From an uncultured Bacteroidota bacterium (GTDB lineage: Bacteria; Bacteroidota; Bacteroidia; Bacteroidales; 4484-276), in NCBI GenBank assembly GCA_903944895.1, contig CAJATL010000052.1, positions 1 to 64,000 of the forward strand: a stretch of DNA of 64,000 nucleotides. Reading direction: 5' to 3'. A program made the position numbers and the translations under genes. The notes beneath the pieces were generated by a model, which searched no databases, had not been told where the DNA came from, and saw only the letters and a list, made by a program, of their open reading frames with translations. This document shows positions 48,061 through 56,792 of the stretch, piece by piece (within the stretch, counting starts at the first letter, position 1; every line of letters begins with the position of its first letter).

Positions 48061-49228
48061 CATTGGGTTATTTGGGTTTGGTGTTGTGGGAAACGGGCTT
48101 TATGAAGTTTTACAGAAAAGCCAGACCGCACACGCCGAAATCAGGAAAATATGTGTAAAAAACCGCACAAAGCGCAGGCAGGCGCCTGAATCTCTTTTTT
48201 GTTTCGAACCATCGGAGATTTTAGATGATCCGGAAATTAACCTCGTCGTCGAACTGATTGATGATGCCGATGCAGCTTATGAAATCGTAAAATCTGCGCT
48301 TCTAAAAGGGAAAAGTGTGGTGTCGGGCAATAAAAAAATGCTTGCCGTTCATTTGCCCGAGTTAATCGACATACAGAACAAATACGGGGTGGGCCTGCTT
48401 TATGATGCTTCCGCCTGTGGCAGCATCCCGGTTATCCGCAACCTGGAGGAATATTACGACAACGATTTGCTGCAGAGCGTCACCGGAATCTTAAACGGAA
48501 GTTCCAACTATATTTTATCCAGGATGTTCAGCCAGAACCTCGATTACCGGGAAGCACTTTTCGGTGCCCAGGAACTGGGTTTTGCCGAAAGCGACCCTTT
48601 TTACGATGTCGAAGGGCTTGATGCGCTTTACAAACTGGTGATTATCACGGTTCATGCTTTTGGGGTTTACATTGCTCCCGAACGGATTTTTCATTCAGGA
48701 ATCTCTAAAATTTCCGAAAACGACATTGGCTTCGCGAAAGAAAAGGGCAGCAAAATAAAACTTGTGGCAAGGGTCCTCAAAACCGGGCCTGGCAAAATAA
48801 GCCTGTCGGTGTTGCCGATGTTTGTTAAACCCGAAAAATACATTTTTAATGTCGAAGACGAGTTTAACGGGGTGGTGATCAAAGGTGCATTTTACGATAA
48901 ACAGTTTATGTTCGGGAAAGGTGCAGGCGGTTTTCCCACGGGTTCTGCCGTACTTTCCGACATCACGGCGCGGGGTTACAATTATCGGTATGAATATAAA
49001 AAGATGAAACAGCAACCTGATCTTAAGCTTGATAACGATCATGCTGTAAAAATTTATCTGCGTTTTACGGATAAAAAGGACCTGGATATTTTTGGTTTCG
49101 AGAGCATCCTTGAACAGCACTATGCCGAAGGATTTAATTATGTAATTGGGAAAATCAGTCTTGAGGCGTTGTTCAAGGCCCGGCCTGAAATGAGCACGAA
49201 GGATATTTTTCTTGCGGAGATTTCCTAA
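48044..49228 (+). CDS. hom: Homoserine dehydrogenase
   Basis: 394 residues. The N-terminal NAD(P)-binding site is IGLFGFGVVGNGLYEVL. The catalytic part has KSVVSGNKKMLA, YDASACGSIPVIRNLEEYYDND, LNGSSNYILSRM and AQELGFAESDPFYDVEGLDALYKLVI, including the conserved NGTTN-like site (here NGSSN) and the DPxxDVxG site. It reduces aspartate semialdehyde to homoserine, the substrate of metX. No ACT domain is obvious at the C-terminus. The start lies inside the end of metX. It is the last gene before the tRNA. Confidence 0.94.
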   Translation: MKQQLNIGLFGFGVVGNGLYEVLQKSQTAHAEIRKICVKNRTKRRQAPESLFCFEPSEILDDPEINLVVELIDDADAAYEIVKSALLKGKSVVSGNKKMLAVHLPELIDIQNKYGVGLLYDASACGSIPVIRNLEEYYDNDLLQSVTGILNGSSNYILSRMFSQNLDYREALFGAQELGFAESDPFYDVEGLDALYKLVIITVHAFGVYIAPERIFHSGISKISENDIGFAKEKGSKIKLVARVLKTGPGKISLSVLPMFVKPEKYIFNVEDEFNGVVIKGAFYDKQFMFGKGAGGFPTGSAVLSDITARGYNYRYEYKKMKQQPDLKLDNDHAVKIYLRFTDKKDLDIFGFESILEQHYAEGFNYVIGKISLEALFKARPEMSTKDIFLAEIS

Positions 49229-49283
49229 AAAGTTTGGCGTTTAAATGCCGAAAAAATCTATTTTTGCAACCTGAATAAGGAAT

Positions 49284-49356
49284 GCCACCTTAGCTCAGTT
49301 GGTAGAGCAGCGCATTCGTAATGCGCGGGTCGTGGGTTCAAGTCCCATGGGTGGCT
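49284..49356 (+). tRNA. tRNA-Thr (anticodon CGT)
   Basis: 73 bases. The acceptor stem is GCCACCT/GGGTGGC, with D-loop AGTTGGTAGAG, anticodon arm GCGCATTCGTAATGCGC with anticodon CGT, and T arm CGTGGGTTCAAGTCCCATG. All stems pair. CCA is not encoded. Confidence 0.97.
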
Positions 49357-49364
49357 CAGGAAGA

Positions 49365-49390
49365 GGAGATCGGAAGGTCTCCTTTTTTTT
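49365..49390 (+). terminator. Terminator after tRNA-Thr
   Basis: GGAGATC-GGAA-GGTCTCC (one G-T pair) followed by eight T, nine bases after the tRNA. Confidence 0.9.
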
Positions 49391-49470
49391 ATTGGAGAAT
49401 CAAATTGTATGATAGTCCATAATCTTGAATTGATAAATAGAATAATTCGTAATTTTGAATAAAAGTAAAA

Positions 49471-49686
49471 ATGCAAACTGTAATCGTTACACCAAGAGAC
49501 GCTGAAGCCGCATTATTTATCAAGAAAATCCTTGAAGACATGAATAGTGTGCAAAGTGTAAGAATTATCGAGGACTATCGGGAAATCCCCTTTGAAAGAC
49601 TGTCTGAAAGCAGTCTGATGAAAGAATGGGGCAGCGAGGAAGATAATGTTTATGATGATTGGGCAAATAATCTATCAGAGAAATAA
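49471..49686 (+). CDS. Antitoxin-like small protein
   Basis: 71 residues. Its C-terminus is very acidic (EWGSEEDNVYDDWANNL), as in antitoxins that wrap around their toxin. The N-terminal half (MQTVIVTPRDAEAALFIKKILE) could be a DNA-binding or dimerisation region, but no named family was recognised. It lies two bases before a MazF-like toxin gene, the usual antitoxin-first order. The role is inferred from order and composition. Confidence 0.65.
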   Translation: MQTVIVTPRDAEAALFIKKILEDMNSVQSVRIIEDYREIPFERLSESSLMKEWGSEEDNVYDDWANNLSEK

Positions 49687-49688
49687 TT

Positions 49689-50021
49689 ATGGAAATTCAA
49701 AAAGGTGACATAATTGTTATTCCTGTTCCTTTTACCGACAATGTTGGATACCGGATACGACCGGCAGTAGTAATCTCAAATGATGCCGTTCATTCAACCG
49801 GCGATGCTATCATAGTTCAAATTACAAGCAAACAAAAAAATGACGGACTTAGCTTAGAAATATTTCCCGGTGATCTTAGTTTAAGTTTACCGGTAAAAAG
49901 CTACATCCGCTTTCACAAAATCTTTGTTTAAGAAAAGACGCTAATCAAAAACGTCGTGTCAAAACTTTCCCCGGAAGCCTACAACAAGTTAATCGAAAAA
50001 ATTATGGATACAATACGTTAA
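49689..50021 (+). pseudogene. MazF/PemK-like toxin with an in-frame premature stop
   Basis: The first 80 codons read as a MazF-type toxin: KGDIIVIPVPFTDN, IRPAVVISNDAVHSTGD, AIIVQITSK, and KSYIRFHKIFV. A TAA at 49929-49931 ends the frame, but the same frame continues for 29 codons of toxin-like text (EKTLIKNVVSKLSPEAYNKL and IEKIMDTIR) to a second TAA at 50019-50021. One T-to-A change (TTA or TTG to TAA) would explain the break. The missing part is the C-terminal helix of the fold, so the toxin is probably inactive unless the stop is read through. RNA cleavage is the family's role. Confidence 0.8.
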
Positions 50022-50387
50022 CCTGTTGAATAATAGTGTTAATTGATCGATAAAATAATCAAATAGAAAAAATTTCCCTTTTCATCATTTCAATAGTAAG
50101 AGCCGGACGGTTATTGGAAAATATAACACTACTTATCCGTTGAAATTATTCTCTATGTCAAATGGCTTTATTCCTTTATTAACCTACCAGCGTTGGGTTG
50201 ATCCGCCATCGTTCTACTGAGCTCACGCCGAAGTCTGACTTATTATAAAATTCAAAAACTTCAGTGCCAGTGAGTGGTTTTACCCGATTTTTATTAATAG
50301 CAGAAGCCTGTTTATGGTTTAATCATGTATTGGTTGTAAACAATTTTCAAAAGACATCACCTCATTTGCGAAATTTTAATAATCTAT
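50022..50387. other. Intergenic stretch with one dispersed-repeat fragment
   Basis: No gene. CTACTGAGCTCACGCCGAAG at 50213-50232 is a copy of the dispersed element also found at 43486-43508 (inverted) and 51567-51586. Confidence 0.5.
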
Positions 50388-50411
50388 AAAGTAATAAATA
50401 TATTACTTTTG
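50388..50411 (+). promoter_or_regulatory. hicAB promoter overlapped by an inverted repeat
   Basis: AAAGTAAT-N6-ATTACTTT (50388-50409) is a perfect 8-bp dyad. It overlaps the -7 element TACTTTTG (50404-50411, matching TAnnTTTG), 16 bases before the hicA start. A HicB dimer bound here would block transcription, as in other autoregulated toxin-antitoxin operons. Confidence 0.65.
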
Positions 50412-50427
50412 TCTGGAACAAAGAATC

Positions 50428-50640
50428 ATGAAAAGCAGCGAATTGATAAGATTTTTGCAAAGCGATGGCTGGTTGATTGAACGGCAGGCAGGAAGCCACG
50501 TTATCATGAAACATCCTTCAAAAGACGGGAGTTTATCAATTCCGTTTCATGGCTCGGCTGAAGTAAAAAAAGGATTGCTTCAGGCCATACTTAAAAAAGC
50601 AAACCTAAAACGCCAAAAAGATGAAAAAGCCTTCAATTAA
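50428..50640 (+). CDS. hicA: HicA-type toxin
   Basis: 70 residues, the usual size for HicA. The sequence KSSELIRFLQSDGWLIERQ then GSHVIMKHP includes the catalytic His24 in GSHVIM, followed by the beta strand LSIPFHGS and a basic C-terminal helix (KKGLLQAILKKANL). HicA is a small double-stranded-RNA-binding-fold mRNase. The toxin gene comes first, as in many hicAB loci, and overlaps hicB by 20 bases. All key features are intact. Confidence 0.93.
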   Translation: MKSSELIRFLQSDGWLIERQAGSHVIMKHPSKDGSLSIPFHGSAEVKKGLLQAILKKANLKRQKDEKAFN

Positions 50641-51013
50641 AATGAATGTCATAAAAGAAGATTCCGGGTATAGCGCGCATGTTGAAATTGGCAGCGATTT
50701 TATTGCCACGCAGGGCGAAACATTCCAGGAACTTAAGGACAATATTCTGGAGGCTGTAAATTTAGCTTTTGAGACAAAAGGTATAATTTACGCCATAGAT
50801 GAAATTAAGTTTCAATACGATTTGGAGAGTTTTTTTGCTTTTTACAAGGTGATTAATGCAAAGGCTTTAAGCCAGCGCATCGGAATGAACCAAAGTTTGT
50901 TGAGCCAGTACATCAAAGGGATTAAAAAACCTTCCGCAATGCAAACAAAACGAATCCTTCAAGGCGTTCAGCAAATTGGGAGGGAGCTTTCAGAAGTTTC
51001 GTTTTTGCTGTAA
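50621..51013 (+). CDS. hicB: HicB-type antitoxin
   Basis: 130 residues. The N-terminal half is the partially degraded RNase H fold typical of HicB (VIKEDSGYSAHVEIG, ATQGETFQELKDNILEAV). The C-terminal half carries a helix-turn-helix (AKALSQRIGMNQSLLSQYIKG) for operator binding. It neutralises HicA and probably represses the operon at the inverted repeat 50388-50409. Overlap with hicA (20 bases) indicates coupled translation. Confidence 0.92.
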   Translation: MKKPSIKMNVIKEDSGYSAHVEIGSDFIATQGETFQELKDNILEAVNLAFETKGIIYAIDEIKFQYDLESFFAFYKVINAKALSQRIGMNQSLLSQYIKGIKKPSAMQTKRILQGVQQIGRELSEVSFLL

Positions 51014-51164
51014 TGTTTTAACTTCATCAAAATCCTTGATTTCAGAGTAATTCCCAACATTTTTATGGGGTGATCGGATTTTGCCCGTTACGAGGATCCC
51101 TGCTCAAATTTCTTGATTGGCAGTCTTTGACTTACTGACCCATTTCATAAAGCAGCATCATTTT
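51014..51164. other. Intergenic stretch, nothing recognised
   Basis: No gene, clear hairpin or promoter was seen. Confidence 0.4.
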
Positions 51165-51665
51165 ATGTGGTCTATAAAATCATAGTCAAGGCGAATTTGC
51201 CGCTCACTTCGTAAATTCGCAATAATTTAATTCAGGCTTACAGCCTGATTGGATTTTTCGGGATTTTTATTCCGGGGCGTTGCCCATAGCCGTCAGGTTA
51301 GGAGGTGAGATCTAAGTTTGTTTTGTAAAAGAATCCATAGCCCAGGGCTTCAGCCCAAAGCAGTCAGGTTAAGAAATCATAACAATGCTTGTTTTGGAAA
51401 AGAATCAATAGCCCAGGGCTGAAGCCCTGGGTTACATGAGATGAGCGGCCATGAACCACCAGGTTGTTTACGACCTTCAAAGGACAGGAATCGGCTGATG
51501 AAAAGAGGTGTAAACGCCTTGGTTTTTTGCGTTGGAGATTCCAACAATCCCAATCTGCCATCGTTCGACTGAGCTCACGCCGAAGTCTGGCGGACCGGGC
51601 TATTGAAAATAGCAGGATTTTGGGCTTAACCTGACGGCTATGGGCAAAGCCCAATGTAAAAATCA
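51165..51665. repeat. Cluster of dispersed intergenic repeats
   Basis: Several elements lie side by side: a copy of the 43195-43345 repeat (to about 51310); two AGCCCAGGGCTTCAGCCC-type hairpins (51340-51430); an inverted copy of the 14380-14600 repeat (51450-51545, with GTTTACGACCTTCA and GTAAACGCCTTGG); and GACTGAGCTCACGCCGAAG (51567). No gene is supported. Confidence 0.65.
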
Positions 51666-51881
51666 AACCAGATAAAGCAATCTGAAGTGCCACAACATTC
51701 CGGCGTTAAAAATTCCTGAAATGGGCTTAAAACTTCATAATTCCGATTGCGCCCTTAAATATTGCGATTTTCCATTTTTCGGGAGGTGAGTAAACCTGAA
51801 GTTTCATGCTGACTTTTTGAGGATTTGCCAGGCAAAAATTATTTTAATTATCCGGTAGGGTAAAACCAACCTCATGCGGTT

Positions 51882-51889
51882 TAACTTTG
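51882..51889 (+). promoter_or_regulatory. Promoter -7 element of the lipoprotein gene
   Basis: TAACTTTG matches TAnnTTTG, 32 bases before the ATG at 51922. The -33 TTG is not evident. Confidence 0.5.
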
Positions 51890-51921
51890 TAAACAATTTT
51901 ATTTATCAAAAAGATTTAATC

Positions 51922-52833
51922 ATGAAAAAGACAATGTTTTTAAGTGCGCTCATCGTTCTGGCAGTCACCTTTTTTGCCTGTAACAAAAATGACGACAACA
52001 ACGATCCTGCAAATACCGACACAACTACCGAAGCAACAATGGTAATGAAAGATGCTGCTGTGGATGATGTTTCTGATGCTTCGGAATATGAAGTCGATTT
52101 TTTTACCACTGCCGTGGATTCGCTTGCTCCAGCCGAAAATAATCCTAACTGGCATCAGTGGCACATCAATCACAATGCTTTCGGCGGACGTTTCAGGTGG
52201 GGACATTGCCCCAACATTACCATTGTTTCAGGCCCAAATAATGGATATCCCAAAACCATCACACTCGATTATGGCGATTCCACAGTTTTAAATAATGGCC
52301 GCGTCCTGAGCGGGATCATCATCATCAATATGTCGGCTCCACCGCGCACCAATGGCGCTACACGCCTTATTACCTTCGACGATTTCGCAATCGATTCGAT
52401 AAATATTGCCGGAAATACCTCCATGGTTTTTACCGGTGACAACCTTACCCAGCGCATTTTTACTGTTACCGGCGAACTTACCTATACTTTTGCCGACAGC
52501 ATTTCGCTCACACGCACCGAAGAGAGGCAGCGGGAATGGGTTGCCGGCCTCGAAACCCAGTTTGATCCCTCGGATGACGTGATCGAAATTACAGGTTTTG
52601 TTCAAGGTATTGGCAGCGAAGGTATCACCTATCTGAAGGAAATTACTGAACCTCTTGTCAGACATGGCAACTGCAGGTTTATCGTCCAGGGTCTTGTTAC
52701 GATGAGCAAAAACGGTGAAGTTTTCGGAACGCTGGATTATGGCGATGGCGAATGCGACCGGTTTGCAACGCTTACCATCAACGGCGTTTCAAAAATTATC
52801 ATCATTGGCCGCAGAAAACCAGGCGGACAATAA
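51922..52833 (+). CDS. Lipoprotein of unknown function
   Basis: 303 residues from the ATG at 51922; the in-frame start at 51874 lacks a signal peptide. The N-terminus ends in the lipobox TFFACNK. An acidic linker (NDDNNDPANTDTTTEATM) leads to a beta-rich domain with WHQWHINHNAFGGRFRWGHC and three cysteines, two of which (HGNCRF and DGECDRF) lie near the end. Segments such as GYPKTITLDYGDSTVLNNGR recur in similar extracytoplasmic proteins of Bacteroidetes, but no named domain was identified. Its own promoter and a strong terminator make it a single-gene unit. Confidence 0.75.
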   Translation: MKKTMFLSALIVLAVTFFACNKNDDNNDPANTDTTTEATMVMKDAAVDDVSDASEYEVDFFTTAVDSLAPAENNPNWHQWHINHNAFGGRFRWGHCPNITIVSGPNNGYPKTITLDYGDSTVLNNGRVLSGIIIINMSAPPRTNGATRLITFDDFAIDSINIAGNTSMVFTGDNLTQRIFTVTGELTYTFADSISLTRTEERQREWVAGLETQFDPSDDVIEITGFVQGIGSEGITYLKEITEPLVRHGNCRFIVQGLVTMSKNGEVFGTLDYGDGECDRFATLTINGVSKIIIIGRRKPGGQ

Positions 52834-52844
52834 TATTCGAAACA

Positions 52845-52878
52845 AAAACCTAATCCCGCCCAAATGGGATTAGGTTTT
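52845..52878. terminator. Terminator after the lipoprotein gene
   Basis: AAAACCTAATCCC pairs perfectly over 13 bases with GGGATTAGGTTTT around GCCCAAAT. A T run follows, and the A run on the left makes it usable on both strands. Confidence 0.9.
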
Positions 52879-52926
52879 ACCTCAACCTAACTCTCAATCT
52901 TAACCTCAACCTTAACCTGTTTTTGT

Positions 52927-53412
52927 TTGACAAAGGAAATTTTTAAAGCGTTGTTTGATACACATTTTGATGCGGTTCGCAGCTATGTTTATTATCGCTC
53001 CGGCGATACCGAACTGGCTACTGATGTTGCGCAGGAAACGTTCTTAAAAATCTGGGAAAAGCAATTGCAGCCCGACGTGAAAAACATCAAAGGCTTGTTG
53101 CTTAAAATTGCAGGGGATATTTTTATCAGCCGTTATCGCAGGGAAAAGCTGGCACTCGATTTTTCGATGACCTTTAAACCCGGCATCCTGGATGATTCGC
53201 CGGAAGATCAGATGCAGTTTAAAGAGCTTAAAAGCCGGTACGAACAGGCCTTAAAAATCTTACCTGAAAATCAGCGGACCGTTTTTTTAATGAGCAGGAT
53301 GGACGGGCTTAAATATCTCGAAATTGCCGGCCAGCTTGGTTTAAGCGTAAAAGCTGTCGAAAAGCGGATGAATCTTGCGCTCACTTTTTTAAAGAAGTTT
53401 ATCGAAAATTAA
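52927..53412 (+). CDS. ECF-type RNA polymerase sigma factor
   Basis: 161 residues with a TTG start; no better start was seen. Region 2 (about 5-75) has YVYYRSGDTELATDVAQETFLKIW, the DVAQE core signature. Region 4 (about 100-155) has LPENQRTVFLMSRMDGLKYLEIAGQLGLSVKAVEKRM, a helix-turn-helix for the -35 box. It directs RNA polymerase to a small regulon, and is directly followed by a FecR-type anti-sigma gene with no gap. The upstream 52880-52920 stretch is a (CTCAACCTTAAC)-like low-complexity run with no clear promoter. Confidence 0.9.
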   Translation: MTKEIFKALFDTHFDAVRSYVYYRSGDTELATDVAQETFLKIWEKQLQPDVKNIKGLLLKIAGDIFISRYRREKLALDFSMTFKPGILDDSPEDQMQFKELKSRYEQALKILPENQRTVFLMSRMDGLKYLEIAGQLGLSVKAVEKRMNLALTFLKKFIEN

Positions 53413-54282
53413 ATGAATGAAATAAAATTACATATCAATCCATCAGATCAACCCGAGGACGATTCGATCATGCTTTTTGCAAAGATGGAAATTCCCTGGG
53501 AGAAGTCTAAAAATCAGGCCTGGGAAGCGCTTTCTGCAAAGATCGACGAAATGCCCGAAGCCAGGAACAGACGCTTGATTCCGATGATTTACAAGCTGAG
53601 TGCAGCAGCCGTAATTATCATTCTGGTTGGGATAAGTTTGTTTTTGAGATTATACTCAACCACGATTTCTTCCCTTAACGGAGAAAACATGGCCGCTCTG
53701 CTTCCCGACGGTTCCACCGTTGAAATCAATGCCGGCAGCACATTGACTTATCACCCGTATTGGTGGCAATTTTCACGAAAAGTTAGTTTTGAAGGCGAAG
53801 GTTTTTTCAAGGTCGAAAAAGGACGGAAATTCGATGTTACTTCGAAGTTGGGAAACACCATAGTCCTGGGCACAAGTTTTACTGTTTATTCGCGCAACGA
53901 CCAATACCGCGTTTCCTGCTTTACAGGAAGGGTAAAGGTAGTTTCGAAAAATGACGGATACGTTTTTCTCGATCCCAACGAACGTGCCGTTGTCGGGCCT
54001 GATGGTTCGATTGTAAAGAAAATAAACCACCCAAACGAGCCTTCAAACGAAAACGACAATGAGTTTTTGTTCACCGGTACACCACTCACCCAGGTTTTTG
54101 CGGTAATCAGCCGGGCTTATCAGGTTCCCGTTTTCTTCAAAACCGAAAAGGAATTTTTCTACACCGGGAATTTTACAAACGAAAAGCCGCTTAACGACGT
54201 TTTGGATCTGGTGTGCAAACCTTTTGGGCTAAGCTTTACGAAGCAGACCGACGGTTCATATCTGGTTTTCCAAAACAAATAA
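53413..54282 (+). CDS. FecR-type anti-sigma factor
   Basis: 289 residues. The cytoplasmic N-terminal part binds the sigma factor; a transmembrane helix lies at about 57-77 (YKLSAAAVIIILVGISLFLRL). The periplasmic FecR domain has LPDGSTVEINAGSTLTYHP, VSFEGEGFFKVEKGRKFDV and VVLGTSFTVY-like segments. A DUF4974-like C-terminal domain (FTGTPLTQVFAVISRAYQVPV) resembles the STN domain of TonB receptors. It holds the sigma factor inactive until the receptor encoded next is loaded with ligand. No gap from the sigma gene; three bases to the receptor. Confidence 0.92.
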   Translation: MNEIKLHINPSDQPEDDSIMLFAKMEIPWEKSKNQAWEALSAKIDEMPEARNRRLIPMIYKLSAAAVIIILVGISLFLRLYSTTISSLNGENMAALLPDGSTVEINAGSTLTYHPYWWQFSRKVSFEGEGFFKVEKGRKFDVTSKLGNTIVLGTSFTVYSRNDQYRVSCFTGRVKVVSKNDGYVFLDPNERAVVGPDGSIVKKINHPNEPSNENDNEFLFTGTPLTQVFAVISRAYQVPVFFKTEKEFFYTGNFTNEKPLNDVLDLVCKPFGLSFTKQTDGSYLVFQNK

Positions 54283-54285
54283 CAG

Positions 54286-56790
54286 GTGAAGCGGACATTT
54301 CTTTTTTGCTTATTCATACTTTCACTTTTGGCTACGACGGCATTTTCGCAAAGTATCGGAATTGTCTCCGCCAATAAGCCTTTAAACGCCGTTTTGATTG
54401 ATCTCCGCAATGATTACAACCTCCGGTTTTCGTTTGATGATGAGCTTTTATCTGCCTTTAAAGTGACGATCAGCGGAAGCTTCATTACACCTGAAAAGGC
54501 AGTTGAGGCATTGCTTTCAGGGCTACCTTTGGCTTTTGAAAAAAAAGATGACGTTTTCCTGATATTTCCAAAACCTCAACAGCCTTCTCCCAAAAAATTT
54601 CTTATCGCCGGCAAGGTTGTCGAAACCGGCTCCTCCGAACCCCTGCCTTATGCCCAACTATTGATAAACAATTATAAAGTTGCCGCCGATTTCGGTGGCA
54701 GTTTTTCGTTTATCAGTGAGGCCGACAGCATTTTTAATCTGAAGATTTCCTACCTTGGATTTTATGTGCTGGACACTATCGTGGGCGCCGGAGTGAATCA
54801 TATATTTGAGTTATCATCAGCCAGCCTTCCGCTTTCCGAAATCGAAATTACAGCTAAGGTCATCGAAAAAGCAACACAAACCGGCGATGAGCCCGGTTTG
54901 ACGAAACTCAATCACAAGGTTGCTACTTTTCTTCCGGGAAGCAGCGACAACTCGGTGTATAACCTGCTGCGCCTGCAACCGGGGATTCTGGCCTCCGGCG
55001 AAAGCACCAACGACCTCATCATCTGGGGAAGCTACGAAGGCCACAGCCAGGTTTTGTTTGATGGTTTTACCGTTTACGGACTTAAAAATTTTAACGACAA
55101 CATTGGTCCCATCAACGCTTTTGTTGCCAAAGACATCGAAATTTACAAAGGTGGTTTTGATGCAGGATTTGGCGGCCGTGTTGGCGGCATCGTAAATATC
55201 ACCGGCAAAAACGGCAATATGCTCAAACCTTCGGTTAATCTGAGCATCAGCAACCTTATCTTCAACGGAAGTGTTGAAACGCCGGTATTTAAAAACAGCT
55301 CACTGTTGGTTGCTTTCCGGCAGACCTTTTACAACCTCTACGATCCTTATCAATTGAATGTTTACGGTAAGCGAAATCCGGAAAATGATACCGCAAACGA
55401 GACCGAATTAAAAGTTGTCCCGGATTATGCGTTTCGCGATTTTAACGTTAAATTTTCGAACCGCAACGATAACGGCGACCTGTTTTTTATCAGTCTGTAC
55501 GGCGGAAACGATACCTATACCTACACCATCAATCAGCCATTTGGCCGGCGAACATTGATCAAGAACACTGCGGAGGAAAATACGCAAATGGGTGCATCGG
55601 TATTTTTTGGGAAAAACTGGCAAAACGGCAACACTACGAAGTTTACACTCGGATATTCAGGCATATTTCCCCGGTTTTCGGATAACCTTCACCTCTTAAC
55701 ACCGAATAACCAGGATCTTCTACGCAAAGACGATCAAACCAGGAACAGCCTTGAGGAAATTACTGCCCAGGCAGAAAATCTGATTTTGATAAACGAAAAT
55801 CACAGGTTCGAAACCGGAGTGGGCTTTGTGCATAATGCTGCTTCGCTGATCGAAGATTCGCTGAATGTCCGTCAGGTTGACATCAGCAACAGCGCCGACC
55901 GGCTTTATTTGTTTTTTCAGGATATCATTTCATCCCAAAAGAATTATGAAGTCAAAGCTGGATTCAGGATGAATTATGCCACAAATCTCAACAGGATTTA
56001 TGTTGAACCACGGCTTTCGGCTTCCTTTTTTATCGATGATTTCTGGAAGCTCAACACAGCGTGGGGATTATATAATCAGTTTATTTCGAAAAGCTCGGTG
56101 GTTGACGAAAACGGGAATTTCCGCTACATCTGGACAACCTGCGACAACGTGGAAGTGCCGGTGTTGCGGGCTTCGCATTTTGTGCTGGGCAGCTCCTATC
56201 ACCAAAATGGTTTTACTTTTAGCCTCGAAGGATATTACAAAACTACCGAAGGCATCACGCGTTATGTAAACCGTTACTGGAAAAAGGAAAAAGACATTTA
56301 CGAAGGAAACGGTCAGAGCTACGGCGTCGATTTTTATGTTCAAAAAGACCTGGGTGGAAACTCATTTTGGATGTCGTACTCGCTGGGGAGAACCGAAGAA
56401 AAATTTTCATACTTCGCTCAGGATGATTACCGGCGGGCGCCGCAGGATCAGCAACACGAGCTGAAATGTGCCGCACTGATCGATTTGAACCCTTTTTATG
56501 TTTCGGCCGATTATGTTTTTGGTTCCGGTTTTCCAGGAAATCCCTACTCGGTTATGAATCCTACACCTGAAAACTACACCTACAGCCGCCTCGATGCCTC
56601 GGTCATCTATAAATTTGTTGTTAAGAAAATGGCTGTCGAAACCGGCATTTCGGTTTTGAATGTTTTAGATACCGAAAACATCAAATATTCCAATTTTACA
56701 CGGATTCCGCTCACGCAACTAAACTCCATAAATATTCAGGAAGAGGCCTTGCCATTTACGCCGAGTTTGTTTTTAAAGCTTTCTTTGTAA
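54286..56790 (+). CDS. TonB-dependent receptor with N-terminal STN signalling domain
   Basis: 834 residues with a GTG start three bases after fecR. A signal peptide (TFLFCLFILSLLATTAFSQ) is followed by an STN domain (about 24-95; PLNAVLIDLRNDYNLRFSFDDELL). A carboxypeptidase-regulatory-like domain comes next (about 102-175; IAGKVVETGSSEPLPYAQLL). The plug contains LLRLQPGILASGESTNDLIIW and VLFDGFTVYGLKNFND and GGFDAGFGGRVGGIVNITG. The beta-barrel ends in an aromatic-leucine end (PSLFLKLSL). The STN domain implies signalling to FecR and the sigma factor. No SusD gene follows, which argues for a siderophore, vitamin or other small ligand rather than glycan. Confidence 0.92.
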   Translation: MKRTFLFCLFILSLLATTAFSQSIGIVSANKPLNAVLIDLRNDYNLRFSFDDELLSAFKVTISGSFITPEKAVEALLSGLPLAFEKKDDVFLIFPKPQQPSPKKFLIAGKVVETGSSEPLPYAQLLINNYKVAADFGGSFSFISEADSIFNLKISYLGFYVLDTIVGAGVNHIFELSSASLPLSEIEITAKVIEKATQTGDEPGLTKLNHKVATFLPGSSDNSVYNLLRLQPGILASGESTNDLIIWGSYEGHSQVLFDGFTVYGLKNFNDNIGPINAFVAKDIEIYKGGFDAGFGGRVGGIVNITGKNGNMLKPSVNLSISNLIFNGSVETPVFKNSSLLVAFRQTFYNLYDPYQLNVYGKRNPENDTANETELKVVPDYAFRDFNVKFSNRNDNGDLFFISLYGGNDTYTYTINQPFGRRTLIKNTAEENTQMGASVFFGKNWQNGNTTKFTLGYSGIFPRFSDNLHLLTPNNQDLLRKDDQTRNSLEEITAQAENLILINENHRFETGVGFVHNAASLIEDSLNVRQVDISNSADRLYLFFQDIISSQKNYEVKAGFRMNYATNLNRIYVEPRLSASFFIDDFWKLNTAWGLYNQFISKSSVVDENGNFRYIWTTCDNVEVPVLRASHFVLGSSYHQNGFTFSLEGYYKTTEGITRYVNRYWKKEKDIYEGNGQSYGVDFYVQKDLGGNSFWMSYSLGRTEEKFSYFAQDDYRRAPQDQQHELKCAALIDLNPFYVSADYVFGSGFPGNPYSVMNPTPENYTYSRLDASVIYKFVVKKMAVETGISVLNVLDTENIKYSNFTRIPLTQLNSINIQEEALPFTPSLFLKLSL

Positions 56791-56792
56791 GA

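Noticed and set aside
52927-56790. Polysaccharide utilisation locus
   Set aside because: There is no SusD-like gene and no glycoside hydrolase next to the receptor; the same holds for the receptor at 2176.
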